Source: Siphonodentalium dalli
Taxonomy: Eukaryota; Mollusca; Scaphopoda; Gadilida; Siphonodentaliidae
DNA: 64,000 nucleotides
Direction of reading: 5' to 3'
NCBI GenBank assembly: GCA_032622095.1
Contig: CP136064.1
Location: 4,460,280 to 4,524,279 of the forward strand
Shown: positions 47,630 through 56,457 of the stretch, piece by piece
How the letters are laid out: every line of letters begins with the position of its first letter
Position numbering within the stretch: position 1 is the first letter of the stretch
The notes under the pieces: generated by a model
What the model was told of the DNA's origin: nothing
Databases searched by the model: none
What the model saw: the letters and a program-made list of their open reading frames with translations, nothing else
Position numbers and translations under genes: made by a program

Positions 47630-48220
47630 GAGAAGCAGAATGGACAGAGATTTTTACAGAAAGCTGACCTTGATACACCATGGTATTTTACTTTTAGGTG
47701 TCTTTCATTAAGGGACAGGGAACTCAAGAGAAATAATTTTAATTTAGGTGTTGTCAAGAGTTCTGCCCCGGATCATGTGATACTGCATCCAAATACTTCC
47801 AAAACTTTGTTAGGTTATGTTGACCACAAAGTTCCATATAATCCAACTTGTGCAATATTTCAATCTTTTACAGATGATTCCAAAATGGATGGAATTGAGA
47901 TTGCTCCTTTTATTTTGAATTATAACAGCAATAAAGATGAGCTTGTTCCAGTCCATTTGAGCAATCTAACAACAAGGACAATTAGTATTGCTCCAAATTC
48001 TGTTATTTGCAGTATTCAACCTGTCAAAGTTGAAGGTGATTTGGAGAAGAAAGATGATGCAGAGTCACCCATCTTGAATCAACTTAATCTTAATTCTGAT
48101 TCTTTAACACATGATGAGCTGAAGCAAGCAGTTGATTTAGTTAAAGAATTTTCAGGTATATTTTCACTCAGTGATTTCGACTTAGGTCACTATTCTGGTG
48201 TAAAGCATGAAATACATTGA
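47630..48220 (+). pseudogene. gypsy pol segment between protease and RT, truncated
   Basis: The frame resumes after the 7.4-kb insertion. Landmarks in order are LDTPWYFTFRC, LRDRELKRNN, LLGYVD, YNPTCAIFQS, VPVHLSNLTTRTISI and FSGIFSLSDFDLG, which is the linker that precedes RT in metazoan Ty3/gypsy pol. It ends after HYSGVKHEIH with TGA, exactly where the RT domain should start; RT, RNase H and integrase are missing. The element is therefore a 5' fragment with no visible 3' LTR. Confidence 0.8.
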
Positions 48221-49049
48221 ATCAATAAAGGTTTATTCCCCATTCATTTTCGTGTAGTTATACACGAGAAATGTGGATACAACTTTCGCATTTGCAATAT
48301 CAAATAAACAATGTATCATCGTCTTTCTCTCGGATATTTTAGTTGGTCGCAGATAAAAACTGAGAGTCTGCCAAAGTCGCGCCATGCACGATGAGTGATT
48401 ACAATACACCAAAGTTTAAAGCATTGAAACATATTAAGAATGTCAGATTGATCTGTATGACCGTATACTACGCGAATAGCCGTGTTTTGTTAGCAATCAC
48501 TGTAACAATTTTGTTTACTTAACGGTTTAAAAAAAAGATATTATTTTATTGGAAACATATCAACAACGAATCTACTTCTCCGTGTTCTTCGAAATGGTGC
48601 TATCTTACATACTTCTGTATATTTGCACATTCAATTTAGTCACTCGTGTGGAAAAGATTCTCTTTTTGTTTGTGCTGAGAGTGAATTAAGGAGTGGGTCA
48701 AATACACGAGACCAATTTTGAATGGGGATTTAGAGTTAGAGTTGCAAAACTAATACTTCTGAGTGTAGCTTGACGTGGTGTTGAAAAGTATATGTATTTA
48801 TATGGCTTGGAATTTGTTTCCATTACAATGTTTTTTTTAATTTATTTACAGAGAAAATAACTTACTTGGTATCAAGTCTTTGTTGTGTCGTAAATTCCAC
48901 AGCAATTGGTCAGACATAATTTGATAGAAGCGTTCGCCATATAATCTATCCATAGTGACGGTGATTATGTTTTGAAACTTTATTAGGCACTTGGGAAATG
49001 ACCCGGAATGATTTTTTTTTGTGGATGGTGGATATATCTGTTGTTGTTG
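48221..49049. other. no gene recognised
   Basis: AT-rich spacer after the truncated pol. I see no LTR, RT or other domain. Confidence 0.5.
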
Positions 49050-49721
49050 CTACTGTAGGATTAGATCCTGGAGCTGTTGGAATTTTAATTGATGGCGCTC
49101 TAAGTACTGTTGATGTTCTGCTTCTCTATTTTCCATGTACTTTTGGTGTTCGATTTCAGCATCTTCAACAGGAACAGGGGGTGGTGATGCCTGCTCCTCT
49201 TCCGCGATGCAGTCGGGGGACACCGGAGGTCTCGGCGTCGGTGGATTGTCCGCTGCATCCGGGTCTGGATACGGTGGTAAAAGTGGCAAGGTCTCCATTC
49301 GTACCACAAAGTCGGCGGCAGGGACGGCCGGGGTGACATCGACGTCCCTGTCGTTTCCGCTTCTGGTGGTTTCTGGCGCACCGACAGAGGGCTGCTGCTC
49401 AGTTCTCAGTCTGCGTCTCTCAGTTCTCCCCTGTCTCCACCTGGCCTTCCTGTCGGCGTCCCTTCGGCGGCGAGACGGGGTCTTCTTTCTTTTCTTTTTC
49501 TTTCTTCCGTCTGTGTCTGTGGTAGTCTGGCCAGCCCCGGACCGGTGGATTCCGGTCGGAACTATCGAGCCGCGGCCAGCAGAGGGTTCTTCTGAGGCGA
49601 CTCGATATTCCAAAACCACGTCCAGTCTTCCCGCGTAGACATGCACATGCCAACCAAGACAATGGGCATACGGGAATCCACTCAGCACGTTGCGGACTTG
49701 GCTGGGGATTAAGCTATCCAT
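49050..49721 (-). CDS. basic protein, paralogue of the head-to-head gene at 50.3 kb
   Basis: 223 codons from ATG (49721-49719). The N-terminal 50 residues (IPSQVRNVLSG..AHCLGW...AGRLDVVLEYRV) align with the neighbouring plus-strand protein. Next come a basic segment with KKKKRKKTPSRRRRDAD and RWRQGRTERRR (residues about 74-110), then a DVTPAVPA motif, a Pro-rich stretch, and a C-terminal Gln/Glu-rich coiled coil (EHQQYLERHQLKFQQLQ). Family not recognised; RNA or DNA binding is inferred from charge only. GC content is clearly above that of the surroundings. Start sites of the two genes are about 615 bp apart, so they may share a bidirectional promoter. Confidence 0.6.
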   Translation of the reverse strand: MDSLIPSQVRNVLSGFPYAHCLGWHVHVYAGRLDVVLEYRVASEEPSAGRGSIVPTGIHRSGAGQTTTDTDGRKKKKRKKTPSRRRRDADRKARWRQGRTERRRLRTEQQPSVGAPETTRSGNDRDVDVTPAVPAADFVVRMETLPLLPPYPDPDAADNPPTPRPPVSPDCIAEEEQASPPPVPVEDAEIEHQKYMENREAEHQQYLERHQLKFQQLQDLILQ

Positions 49722-50161
49722 GTCCAGCCAAGCCCGACAAAAAACTCACGGTCAATCATGATTTTAGTGTGATGCGATATGGTCTATATAGTAAGTACCT
49801 TGGCGTCCGTTTGGCTTCCCATTACGTGAGTGACGTCTTTCCTGAATACCGAATTGTTCTTCTCGCAAAGCAACACCGACAATGAAAACAATTAAAACAA
49901 GCGATGTGAGAATAGATCTCACTGGGCTTCATATCATGTTTGCATAGAAGAATCGCGGTATGCCATGAAAGGTCACGGTAACCAAACTGATATCAACTTG
50001 AATTACGGACAAACGGAGGCGTCATGTTTATTTTAGGGTATCCAATCAAAGCCTGTTGAGCATACATGGGTTTCCGACAGGAGACGACTTTAAATGAAGG
50101 CTCGTATTGCACGAAGCAGATCATTCTGTTCACTTAAACTATTGTTTAACTAAGTTTCACC

Positions 50162-50296
50162 ATGGATAATTCATTCAAGTATGCTTTGCTTGGTAGCAGC
50201 TATATAAAACGCCTAGCAATGTATAACGACCACGACTCATTCATTCTCGTCTCCGGATCGCTGGGCGGCGGTCGCACTGCGCGAACTCTGCGTTAG
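50162..50296 (+). CDS. SGNH-hydrolase N-terminal fragment (nucleophile block)
   Basis: ATG in a strong Kozak context (TTTCACCATGG) starts a frame of 44 codons. FKYALLGSSYIKRLAMY carries the block I nucleophile motif of SGNH/GDSL hydrolases (usually GDSxxxxL; here GSS). The remaining catalytic blocks lie in the same register at 51.3-51.7 kb. The sequence ACGACCACGAC occurs here (50226-50236) and at 51292-51302, and joining at that repeat keeps the frame. Past the repeat the frame reads unrelated residues and stops at 50296. Either an insertion has split the gene or the intervening part is an intron. Confidence 0.6.
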   Translation: MDNSFKYALLGSSYIKRLAMYNDHDSFILVSGSLGGGRTARTLR

Positions 50297-50336
50297 CCGT
50301 GAGCGCTCCGTGACTGTTTCTGTCGGACTTGGCGGA

Positions 50337-51134
50337 ATGGAACTAATCCCCCGCCAAGTCTGCCTCGTGCTGAGTGGTATGCTGTCGGCTCATTGTGTTG
50401 GATGGACTTTACACTCTAACGCGGGCCGACTGCAGGTAATTCTGGACTACCAAGTCACCCCAGTGGAACTCTCCACTGGCCGTGGCTTGGTTGGGGCTAG
50501 CCAGAATTCAAAGACCAAGACCGGAAAAAAGAAGACGAAGACCCCATCGCAGCGCCGAAGGGATGCCGAGAGGAGGGCCAAGTGGAGAAGAAGGAGAACT
50601 GAGAGACGCCCAGTTCTTCCCCACTTGGCCGCTCAGCAAAAAGATGTGCCGGCAGCGAATGATGTTTCCACCAGACGGAGCAGGGACACCGATGTCACCC
50701 CGGACGTCCCTGCCGTCGGTGGAGACAGCGGCAACAGGAGCACCGACGTCACCCCGGAAGTTCCTGCCGCTGTCTCCGACGTGGAGATGGCGACTCCACC
50801 AGGCCAGACTCCACCAGGGGCGGAAAGCACCACCTCCGCCCCTGCGACACCGAAGTATGAAGAGAAGCCGGTGTTGCCCAGCAGAGAAGAACGGAAGCTG
50901 ATCTACGATGAACACCAGCGCATCAGGACAGCCATCAGCAATCACTACTCAGCAGGAAAAACCTACCAACTTAGTAATTATGAATTTTTCCTGCTGAGGG
51001 ATCAACAGCTTTATAGAGGTCCAGACCATCACAGACCAACATATGGAAGTATGACGCTCAGAAAAGCAGAGGGCCGGACTGAACCACACATCGGCCTGTC
51101 TAAGGATCCTTCACCACCATATAAACGAAAATAA
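50337..51134 (+). CDS. basic protein, paralogue of the 49.05-49.72 kb gene
   Basis: 265 codons from the first ATG; the frame is open nine codons upstream without ATG. The N-terminus (MELIPRQVCLVLSG..AHCVGW...AGRLQVILDYQV) matches the divergent neighbour. Then come KKKTKTPSQRRRDAERRAKW and RRRRTERR (near residues 60-90), and two copies of TDVTPxVPA (near 120-150; one exists in the paralogue). The C-terminal half differs: a charged segment EERKLIYDEHQRIRTAISNHYS, then YELSNYEFFLLRDQQLY-like residues and a basic tail. Family not recognised. The gene lies wholly inside the segment that separates the two halves of the SGNH gene. Confidence 0.6.
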   Translation: MELIPRQVCLVLSGMLSAHCVGWTLHSNAGRLQVILDYQVTPVELSTGRGLVGASQNSKTKTGKKKTKTPSQRRRDAERRAKWRRRRTERRPVLPHLAAQQKDVPAANDVSTRRSRDTDVTPDVPAVGGDSGNRSTDVTPEVPAAVSDVEMATPPGQTPPGAESTTSAPATPKYEEKPVLPSREERKLIYDEHQRIRTAISNHYSAGKTYQLSNYEFFLLRDQQLYRGPDHHRPTYGSMTLRKAEGRTEPHIGLSKDPSPPYKRK

Positions 51135-51191
51135 AGACCAAACAAAAAAGAGTTTACAAAATGCTATCTTTTTTGTTTCTTCTTTTTTGTA

Positions 51192-51860
51192 TTGTTGTTC
51201 GTTCAAATAAAAGCTAAAAATGAGGGGTTAAGGAAAGGGTCATTCGACCCTTTCGAGAATCCCGGGGTTAGCTCCCCAAACCACAATCCCTACGACCACG
51301 ACATGAATGTGATAGGTGCTCGTGGAATGATTTTCTTCAAAGGCGGTATGCGGATTGACACTCCAAGAGAAATAAAACATTATCGACACTACCTAGATTT
51401 GCTGAAGGTATGGGGGCCCAAGGTTGTGTTCCTGCAGCTAGGAGGAAACGACATTTCTCCAGATATGCCTGGCGACGAAATAGCCAAAGTTCTTCAAAGC
51501 ATCGTCAACGAGATTAGAGAAACTGGGGCAATTGTTTATGTCGGAGAGATCCTGTGGCGCGGAAACACCGATAAGGTTTCGGGCCTGACACCCGAAATGT
51601 TCCAGAAAAAAAGAAAACGGATAAACGCCCTGACGAACAAATACATGGGACGCGATTTCATTCTTTTCAAAAAGATCAAGCCTGCGGATTACAGCGACGA
51701 TATGATCCATCTGAAAGAACCAGCTGACGACTCCAACGTTGGGATCAGAAAATATTTCTTCGCTGTGCAAAGATTGTCTTTCCGACACACGCTGACCTTC
51801 GATGACCTATATATATATACATACACATTTTTTGTCTTTATTACATTGTTCATGTTTTGA
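51192..51860 (+). CDS. SGNH-hydrolase catalytic part (blocks III and V)
   Basis: The frame holds VVFLQLGGNDIS (block III, GxND) and, about 85 residues later, DDMIHL (block V, DxxH), the oxyanion and Asp-His residues of SGNH/GDSL esterases. The nucleophile block is absent upstream in this frame but present at 50162. The frame is meaningful from about 51291, where the direct repeat ACGACCACGAC sits; codons before it fall in low-complexity T-rich sequence and are unlikely to be translated. SGNH domains of this type are frequent in invertebrate retroelements and host multigene families. The last residues, after about 51790, look non-coding. Confidence 0.65.
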   Translation: MLFVQIKAKNEGLRKGSFDPFENPGVSSPNHNPYDHDMNVIGARGMIFFKGGMRIDTPREIKHYRHYLDLLKVWGPKVVFLQLGGNDISPDMPGDEIAKVLQSIVNEIRETGAIVYVGEILWRGNTDKVSGLTPEMFQKKRKRINALTNKYMGRDFILFKKIKPADYSDDMIHLKEPADDSNVGIRKYFFAVQRLSFRHTLTFDDLYIYTYTFFVFITLFMF

Positions 51861-51868
51861 CAGGTATA

Positions 51869-52296
51869 AGGCGCCTATAAATTACTATTTCTTTGGCTTC
51901 GGGGGTAAAAAAAAATATTTGACTCGAGTCGAGGAACATACCCGTCAAAGCTCAGAGTGATCAGATATTGATGATTGAGGTTAGTTCAATTGTTTCTAGC
52001 CCAGAAACTCGAGTTCAAACGGACGTTTTTGTAGAAATATATATATCTATATTCGGCATCGTTTCTGTAAAGATCGATAACACTAAAATTAAGTGGTTAT
52101 CATTAGCACTCGATTTTAGAGTTATCCACATTTAGCTGCAAGAACGTCCGTTTGAACTCGAGTCTCTGGGCTCGAAACAATTGAAATCCCAAAAATCGAT
52201 ATCTGATCACTCTTGAGCTTTGACGGGTAGGTTCCTCGACTCGAATAAAATATTTTTTACCCTCGAAGCCAAAGAAATAGTAATTTAGGAGCGCCT
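51869..52296. mobile_element. fold-back MITE, about 170-bp arms
   Basis: The left arm (about 51869-52035) begins AGGCGCCTATAAATTACT. The right arm (about 52130-52296) ends ...AGTAATTTAGGAGCGCCT. Inner landmarks ACTCGAGTTCAAACGGACGT and ACGTCCGTTTGAACTCGAGT pair. The AT-rich loop is about 100 bp. A diverged right-arm copy lies at 9.76-9.90 kb. Confidence 0.8.
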
Positions 52297-52325
52297 GATC
52301 GGTTTGAGTACCTTTAATAAAAGTT

Positions 52326-52628
52326 ATGCATATTATGGAGTTCCTTTTCGAAACAATAAAAGAAAAGATTCCCAACCTTTGTATGCCAAATTTAACAATT
52401 CTATTTTGTTGGAATCACATCAAGAGGGATTTCAGATTTCATATCAAACATCATTTAGGGGCTCAACCGAAAGAGATCACCGTGTATTTGAATGACCTTG
52501 CAGTCGTACTTAAATGTAACAATGTTGAGGAATCTACAGAGAGTACAAACAGCGATCTGAAAAATGGAGTGTTGCAGCAAAATCATATTTCGATAAAAAT
52601 TAAAATTCTTATCTTAAAATATCAGTAA
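52326..52628 (+). pseudogene. MULE transposase fragment, degraded
   Basis: The 100-codon frame reads LFETIKEKIPNL, then ILFCWNHIKRDFRFHI, then KEITVYLNDLAVVLKCN. The same order occurs in the MULE gene at 59.5-62.5 kb (LFEAVREKIPNL, IVFCWNHLKRDLHRYL, DEIAIYKQDLISLLKAN). The segment between the first two blocks, which carries the second catalytic Asp, is deleted here. A relic of the same transposase family, opposite in orientation to the intact-looking gene. Confidence 0.75.
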
Positions 52629-52629
52629 A

Positions 52630-52870
52630 AACGTAGCATTTTCGGTCGCCCCTTTTTTTGGCGACCGTCTTGGGCATAGAAAGGTGGCTTTGCTTCATTT
52701 ATGACAAGATAACACCAAAATTGCATCAAACTGACTTAACAGAAAATGGCAGCCATCTTGAATTACAAAAAATGCTCAAAGCGGATTTTAGCGAAATTTT
52801 GGATATTTTATATATAAATTATTGGACTTAAGTCCAATTCATTTGAACTTAAGTCAAATTAGTGAATTGA
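52630..52870. other. spacer with GGACTTAAGTCC-type palindromes
   Basis: No gene. TTGGACTTAAGTCCAA words begin at about 52830 and resume right of the hAT element. Confidence 0.5.
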
Positions 52871-52878
52871 TTTGGACT

Positions 52879-53851
52879 CAGTGTTCGCGCTGGACCGAAA
52901 AAAAAATTAGCCAAAAGTTTAGCCAAATGAAAATTTTATTAGCCAAATGAAAAAAACTTTAGCCAAATTTGTTTTGGCAAAATTAAAAAAACTATGGCCA
53001 AATTAAATCATCGTTTTATGGTCGGTTCATAATTAATGACTAAAACGTCAAATCTAACAGGCACAGGTAACATACACAATAATTTGACTAATTTTGATGA
53101 ACTAGAAATATTTTTATATATGTCATTTATTAAAAATTTATTAATCTTTATGTGAAAGAGTGATTTGGGGGGGGGGGGGTAACCCGGGATTGGGTATACG
53201 GACATTTCCACACCGGACATTTCCCCACTTTCTTCTTTTAAATCATTAAATATTAATTATTCTTGCGAAAATATTTAAGTGACATCTGGAAACTAATGAC
53301 TTAATATTGTTACGCCATTATCAAATTACAATCTGTCATAAACGCATGCATATTTTTTTGAATGTATCGGTATTGACGAAAAATAGCCACAAAATATATG
53401 TCGTGATTCACATTTGGCTGATTAAGCTATTGTCTTACACTTGGTGCTCATAAACCTTGGCCGCCATAAATACAATGTCATCATAAACATGCATTGTGCA
53501 GGAGCCCCGTGAGTTACCAGACAGACAATGGGGGATTAGCGGATTAAATGTAAAATAATGATATGACCTTTTGCTGTTTCGTGCAGAGTGACGGGTTTCC
53601 CTTTGTGTTGTCCGCGATCGGGTTTCCCTTTGTACAGTCGGCGATATATTCCCACTTACGTATACGATGTTTTCGGACTAGATCGTTCACATCACATAAT
53701 TAAAAACTCACTTGCCAAAAATTCATGCTTCCAGTCTCTATTTGGGGTCAAAAAAAGTTTAGCCAAAAGTTTAGCCAAATGAAATTTTTATTAGCCAAAT
53801 TCGAAAAAGATTAGCCATTGGCTAATTTGGCTACCGACAGCGCGAACACTG
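52879..53851. mobile_element. non-autonomous hAT element with perfect 8-bp TSD
   Basis: Terminal inverted repeats CAGTGTTCGCGCTG (52879-52892) and CAGCGCGAACACTG (53838-53851) are flanked by TTTGGACT on both sides (52871-52878 and 53852-53859). CAGTG termini and an 8-bp target duplication are diagnostic of the hAT superfamily. Subterminal TTAGCCAAA words are repeated near each end (about 52907-52980 and 53757-53830) and may be transposase binding sites. At 973 bp it has no transposase frame. The 100-codon frames nearby are not related. Confidence 0.9.
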
Positions 53852-53859
53852 TTTGGACT

Positions 53860-54710
53860 CAAGTCCAATTCATTTGGACTTAGGTCCAATTCATCTGGTT
53901 TAAAACGATAGTCCCCTTCTGTGTAACGGTATATATTCCTGCAAGTCTTGATTGACAGTCAAACTCCATACAATTGCGTCCCTTTTGCCACGTGGCTTGT
54001 TTTCGGCATCGTTGAAAATGGTTCGAACCCGAATTGGCATCTTAATAAATGCTAACTGTATGCATGAATGAAGTAACAATAATTCACGATTTGATTCAAT
54101 TGTTATTTGACAACATATACAGCAAGTGTGTGTGTTTTTTGTCTGCCATTATTAGAGAGTTCAGAGAATAGTTTATGGGTTTATTTCGTTATGGCAGAAG
54201 GCAGAACACACGCTATTTTGGAGCCTGCATGTGCAACAGAACAGAACGGAGAAATTTGCATGCCGAAACCTGAAATTTGGGTTCAGGCCCATATCTGTAT
54301 AAACCTAATTATGAAAGTTTCGTATTCATACGACTGCTCTGCGAAATCGGGTGTTTGTAAAGAGTGCCATGGTGGCCACCCTACAATTAACACCCTTTGT
54401 TTGACATAAATATAAATATTTTCGAATAAGGAATGGAACTTGGAAGTCACATTCGTGCCATGTTTGGGGAGGGGAGGAGAGGGTCACCGAAACTGATAGT
54501 GATACAAATATGTTTAACGCTAGTTTCCACCAAATTCATACGTACGTTTTTCGTCAATGATACGATGAATCAAAGTAATTGGTTATCAGTCTTAACTTGA
54601 TAGGCTACGTCCGTGTAAGTAGGGAAAGGACCATGCATGCCCATGTGTAAAAATAAATACATTCATGACATGTCCCGATTGGTCATCTAGTTCCTACTTA
54701 GCATGTAATA
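53860..54710. other. no gene recognised
   Basis: One 100-codon frame (54107-54409) has several cysteines but no known pattern. Otherwise spacer. Confidence 0.35.
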
Positions 54711-55100
54711 ACAAATAATTGGACTTAAGTCCAAATAAATTCTCCAATTGGACAAAAGTCAAAATAATTGGCATATAATAATAATTGGACTTTCCAAATA
54801 ATTGGACTTAAGTCCAATTATTTGGACGTAACTCCGCCCTATGAGCAAAATCAGACCTGCTTAATATCTGTTGGGAGTGTTTCTTATACAGTTGAATTGC
54901 ACTTAAGTGCAAATGAGTTGTACTTAAGTCCAAAATACCACTTAATTGTGAATTCGGCGAGGAACTGGCGTCCAAATAGATTAAAATATCAGTATTTACA
55001 CTTAAGTGTAATTTATTTGCACTTAAGTACAATTTTTCGCCGAATTCACATTATGTGGTATTTGGACTTAAATCAAATTATTTGGGTTCAGGCCCCTATC
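54711..55100. repeat. palindrome-rich locus of ACTTAAGT words between 12-bp direct repeats
   Basis: TTGGACTTAAGTCCAA, TTGCACTTAAGTGCAA, TACACTTAAGTGTA and related self-complementary words occur about ten times, and larger inverted blocks (GGCGTCC..., TTCGGCGA against TCGCCGAA) nest around them. TAGCATGTAATA stands at both borders (54699-54710 and 55101-55112), like a target-site duplication. Confidence 0.65.
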
Positions 55101-55174
55101 TAGCATGTAATACCAATTGATTGGACGTTTAAAATCCAAATAATTTGTGAAAACGGGTTGCCATATATATACGA

Positions 55175-55720
55175 AAGGTATATATCTCATATATATTTTG
55201 AAGACCTCTGTCTGTCTGTCTGTATGTCCTTTATAGAATCGAAAACGGCTGGCTCGATTGAGTTCAAACTTCATATCTAAGGGTAAAATCACACGGACAC
55301 CGTCGGCGTCGCGTTTTGGAGAAGCTCAGACCACCCGTTCTCCACTCTCAGTCACAAAAACGGCACTGCGGTGGTTAATCAAGTGATAATTTAATGAGCG
55401 TTTGTTTTGACGCATCGCTATAAAGAGCGTTTATTTACCATTCAACGTTATTAGCATCTGCAGAGAGATATACGGGAACTCGGAAACGGGTGGAGCTATG
55501 GACTTGAAATTTGCTATGTGAATGTATCTTGCCCCGGATACGAATTTTATCGGGTCGCCGAGCCCGTGCGACGCAAGCTTCGCGCATGCGCAGACCAGAT
55601 CTCGGAAACGGGTGGAGCTATCGACTTGAAATTTGGTTACCAGATCTCGGAAACGGGTGGAGCTATCGACTTGAAATTTGGTTTTTGAATAGCCCGGACA
55701 ACGTCGGGCTCATCTGCTAG
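55175..55720 (+). mobile_element. Helitron-like non-autonomous unit
   Basis: Starts near TCTCATATATATTTTGAAG and ends with a GC-rich hairpin, AGCCCGGAC-AAC-GTCGGGCT (about 55691-55710), six or seven bases before CTAG|T (55717-55720). A 3' hairpin followed by CTAG/CTRR is the Helitron 3' signature. The interior has tandem units with CTCGGAAACGGGTGGAGCTA. No Rep/helicase coding. Confidence 0.5.
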
Positions 55721-55734
55721 TCTTCTTCTTCTTC

Positions 55735-56457
55735 TATCTATACTATATATTTTGAGAACTCCTTGTATTCGAGAGATAGCCCACACCCTCCGGACCTCAA
55801 TGATATGATCGTGAATGAGTATTGATATACCCCACTAAACTTTGACAAACACCAGTAATGGTGTGTAGATCATTTACATATCTCTCCTATATATTTTGAT
55901 ACAATCTATCTAATTTACATATCTCTCTTATATATTTATGTTTGTGTGTGTTGTACTTCATACAAATCTACGATTCTCGACCGATCGGGACGAAACTTGG
56001 TACGTGTGTGTAGTTTGACCAGGCGGTGGTCGCTGTCGTATTGGCGAGCCCGTGCGACGCCCGTGCAGCGCATGCGCAGACGAGATCTCGGAAACGGGTG
56101 GAGCTATCGACTTGAAATTTGCTATGTGAATGTATCTTGCGCCGGGTACAAATTTTATCGGGTCGCCGAGCCCATGCGACGCCCGTGCAGCGCATGCGCA
56201 GACGAGATCTCGGAAACGGGTGGAGCTATCGACTTGAAATTTGCTATGTGAATGTATCTTGCGCCGGGTACAAATTGTATCGGGTCGCCGAGCCCGTACG
56301 ACGCCAGCTTCGCGCATACGCAGACCAGATCTCGAAACTGGTGGAGCTACCGGGTACAAATGTTTCTTATTGAAACGCGTGGAGCTAAAAATTAAAAAAA
56401 TATATAAAAAAAAGGTCATGTTTCGGACAAGCCGCCGGTGTCGGGCTAACCTGCTAG
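55735..56457 (+). mobile_element. second Helitron-like unit, adjacent to the first
   Basis: Begins near TCTATACTATATATTTTGAG-like sequence 15 bp after the first unit and ends GCTAACCTGCTAG|T (CTAG 56454-56457) after a GC-rich segment. It contains about three tandem units of 122 bp (about 56040-56340) with GAGCTATCGACTTGAAATTT, TCGGGTCGCCGAGCCCGT and CGCGCATGCGCAGA, shared with the first unit. Head-to-tail arrangement of ends is common for Helitrons. Confidence 0.5.

Noticed and set aside
49135-49638. 167-codon plus-strand ORF opposite the basic-protein gene
   Set aside because: It is the antisense shadow of the minus-strand gene, whose paralogue at 50.3 kb confirms the minus strand as coding.
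54009-54030. GGTTCGAACC, reminiscent of a tRNA T-loop
   Set aside because: Flanking bases do not form a T-stem, and no acceptor stem, D-arm or anticodon arm can be folded around it.
55511-56419. ORFs with RRPDLGNGWSYRLEI repeats
   Set aside because: They follow the 122-bp Helitron-like internal repeat in several frames on both strands.
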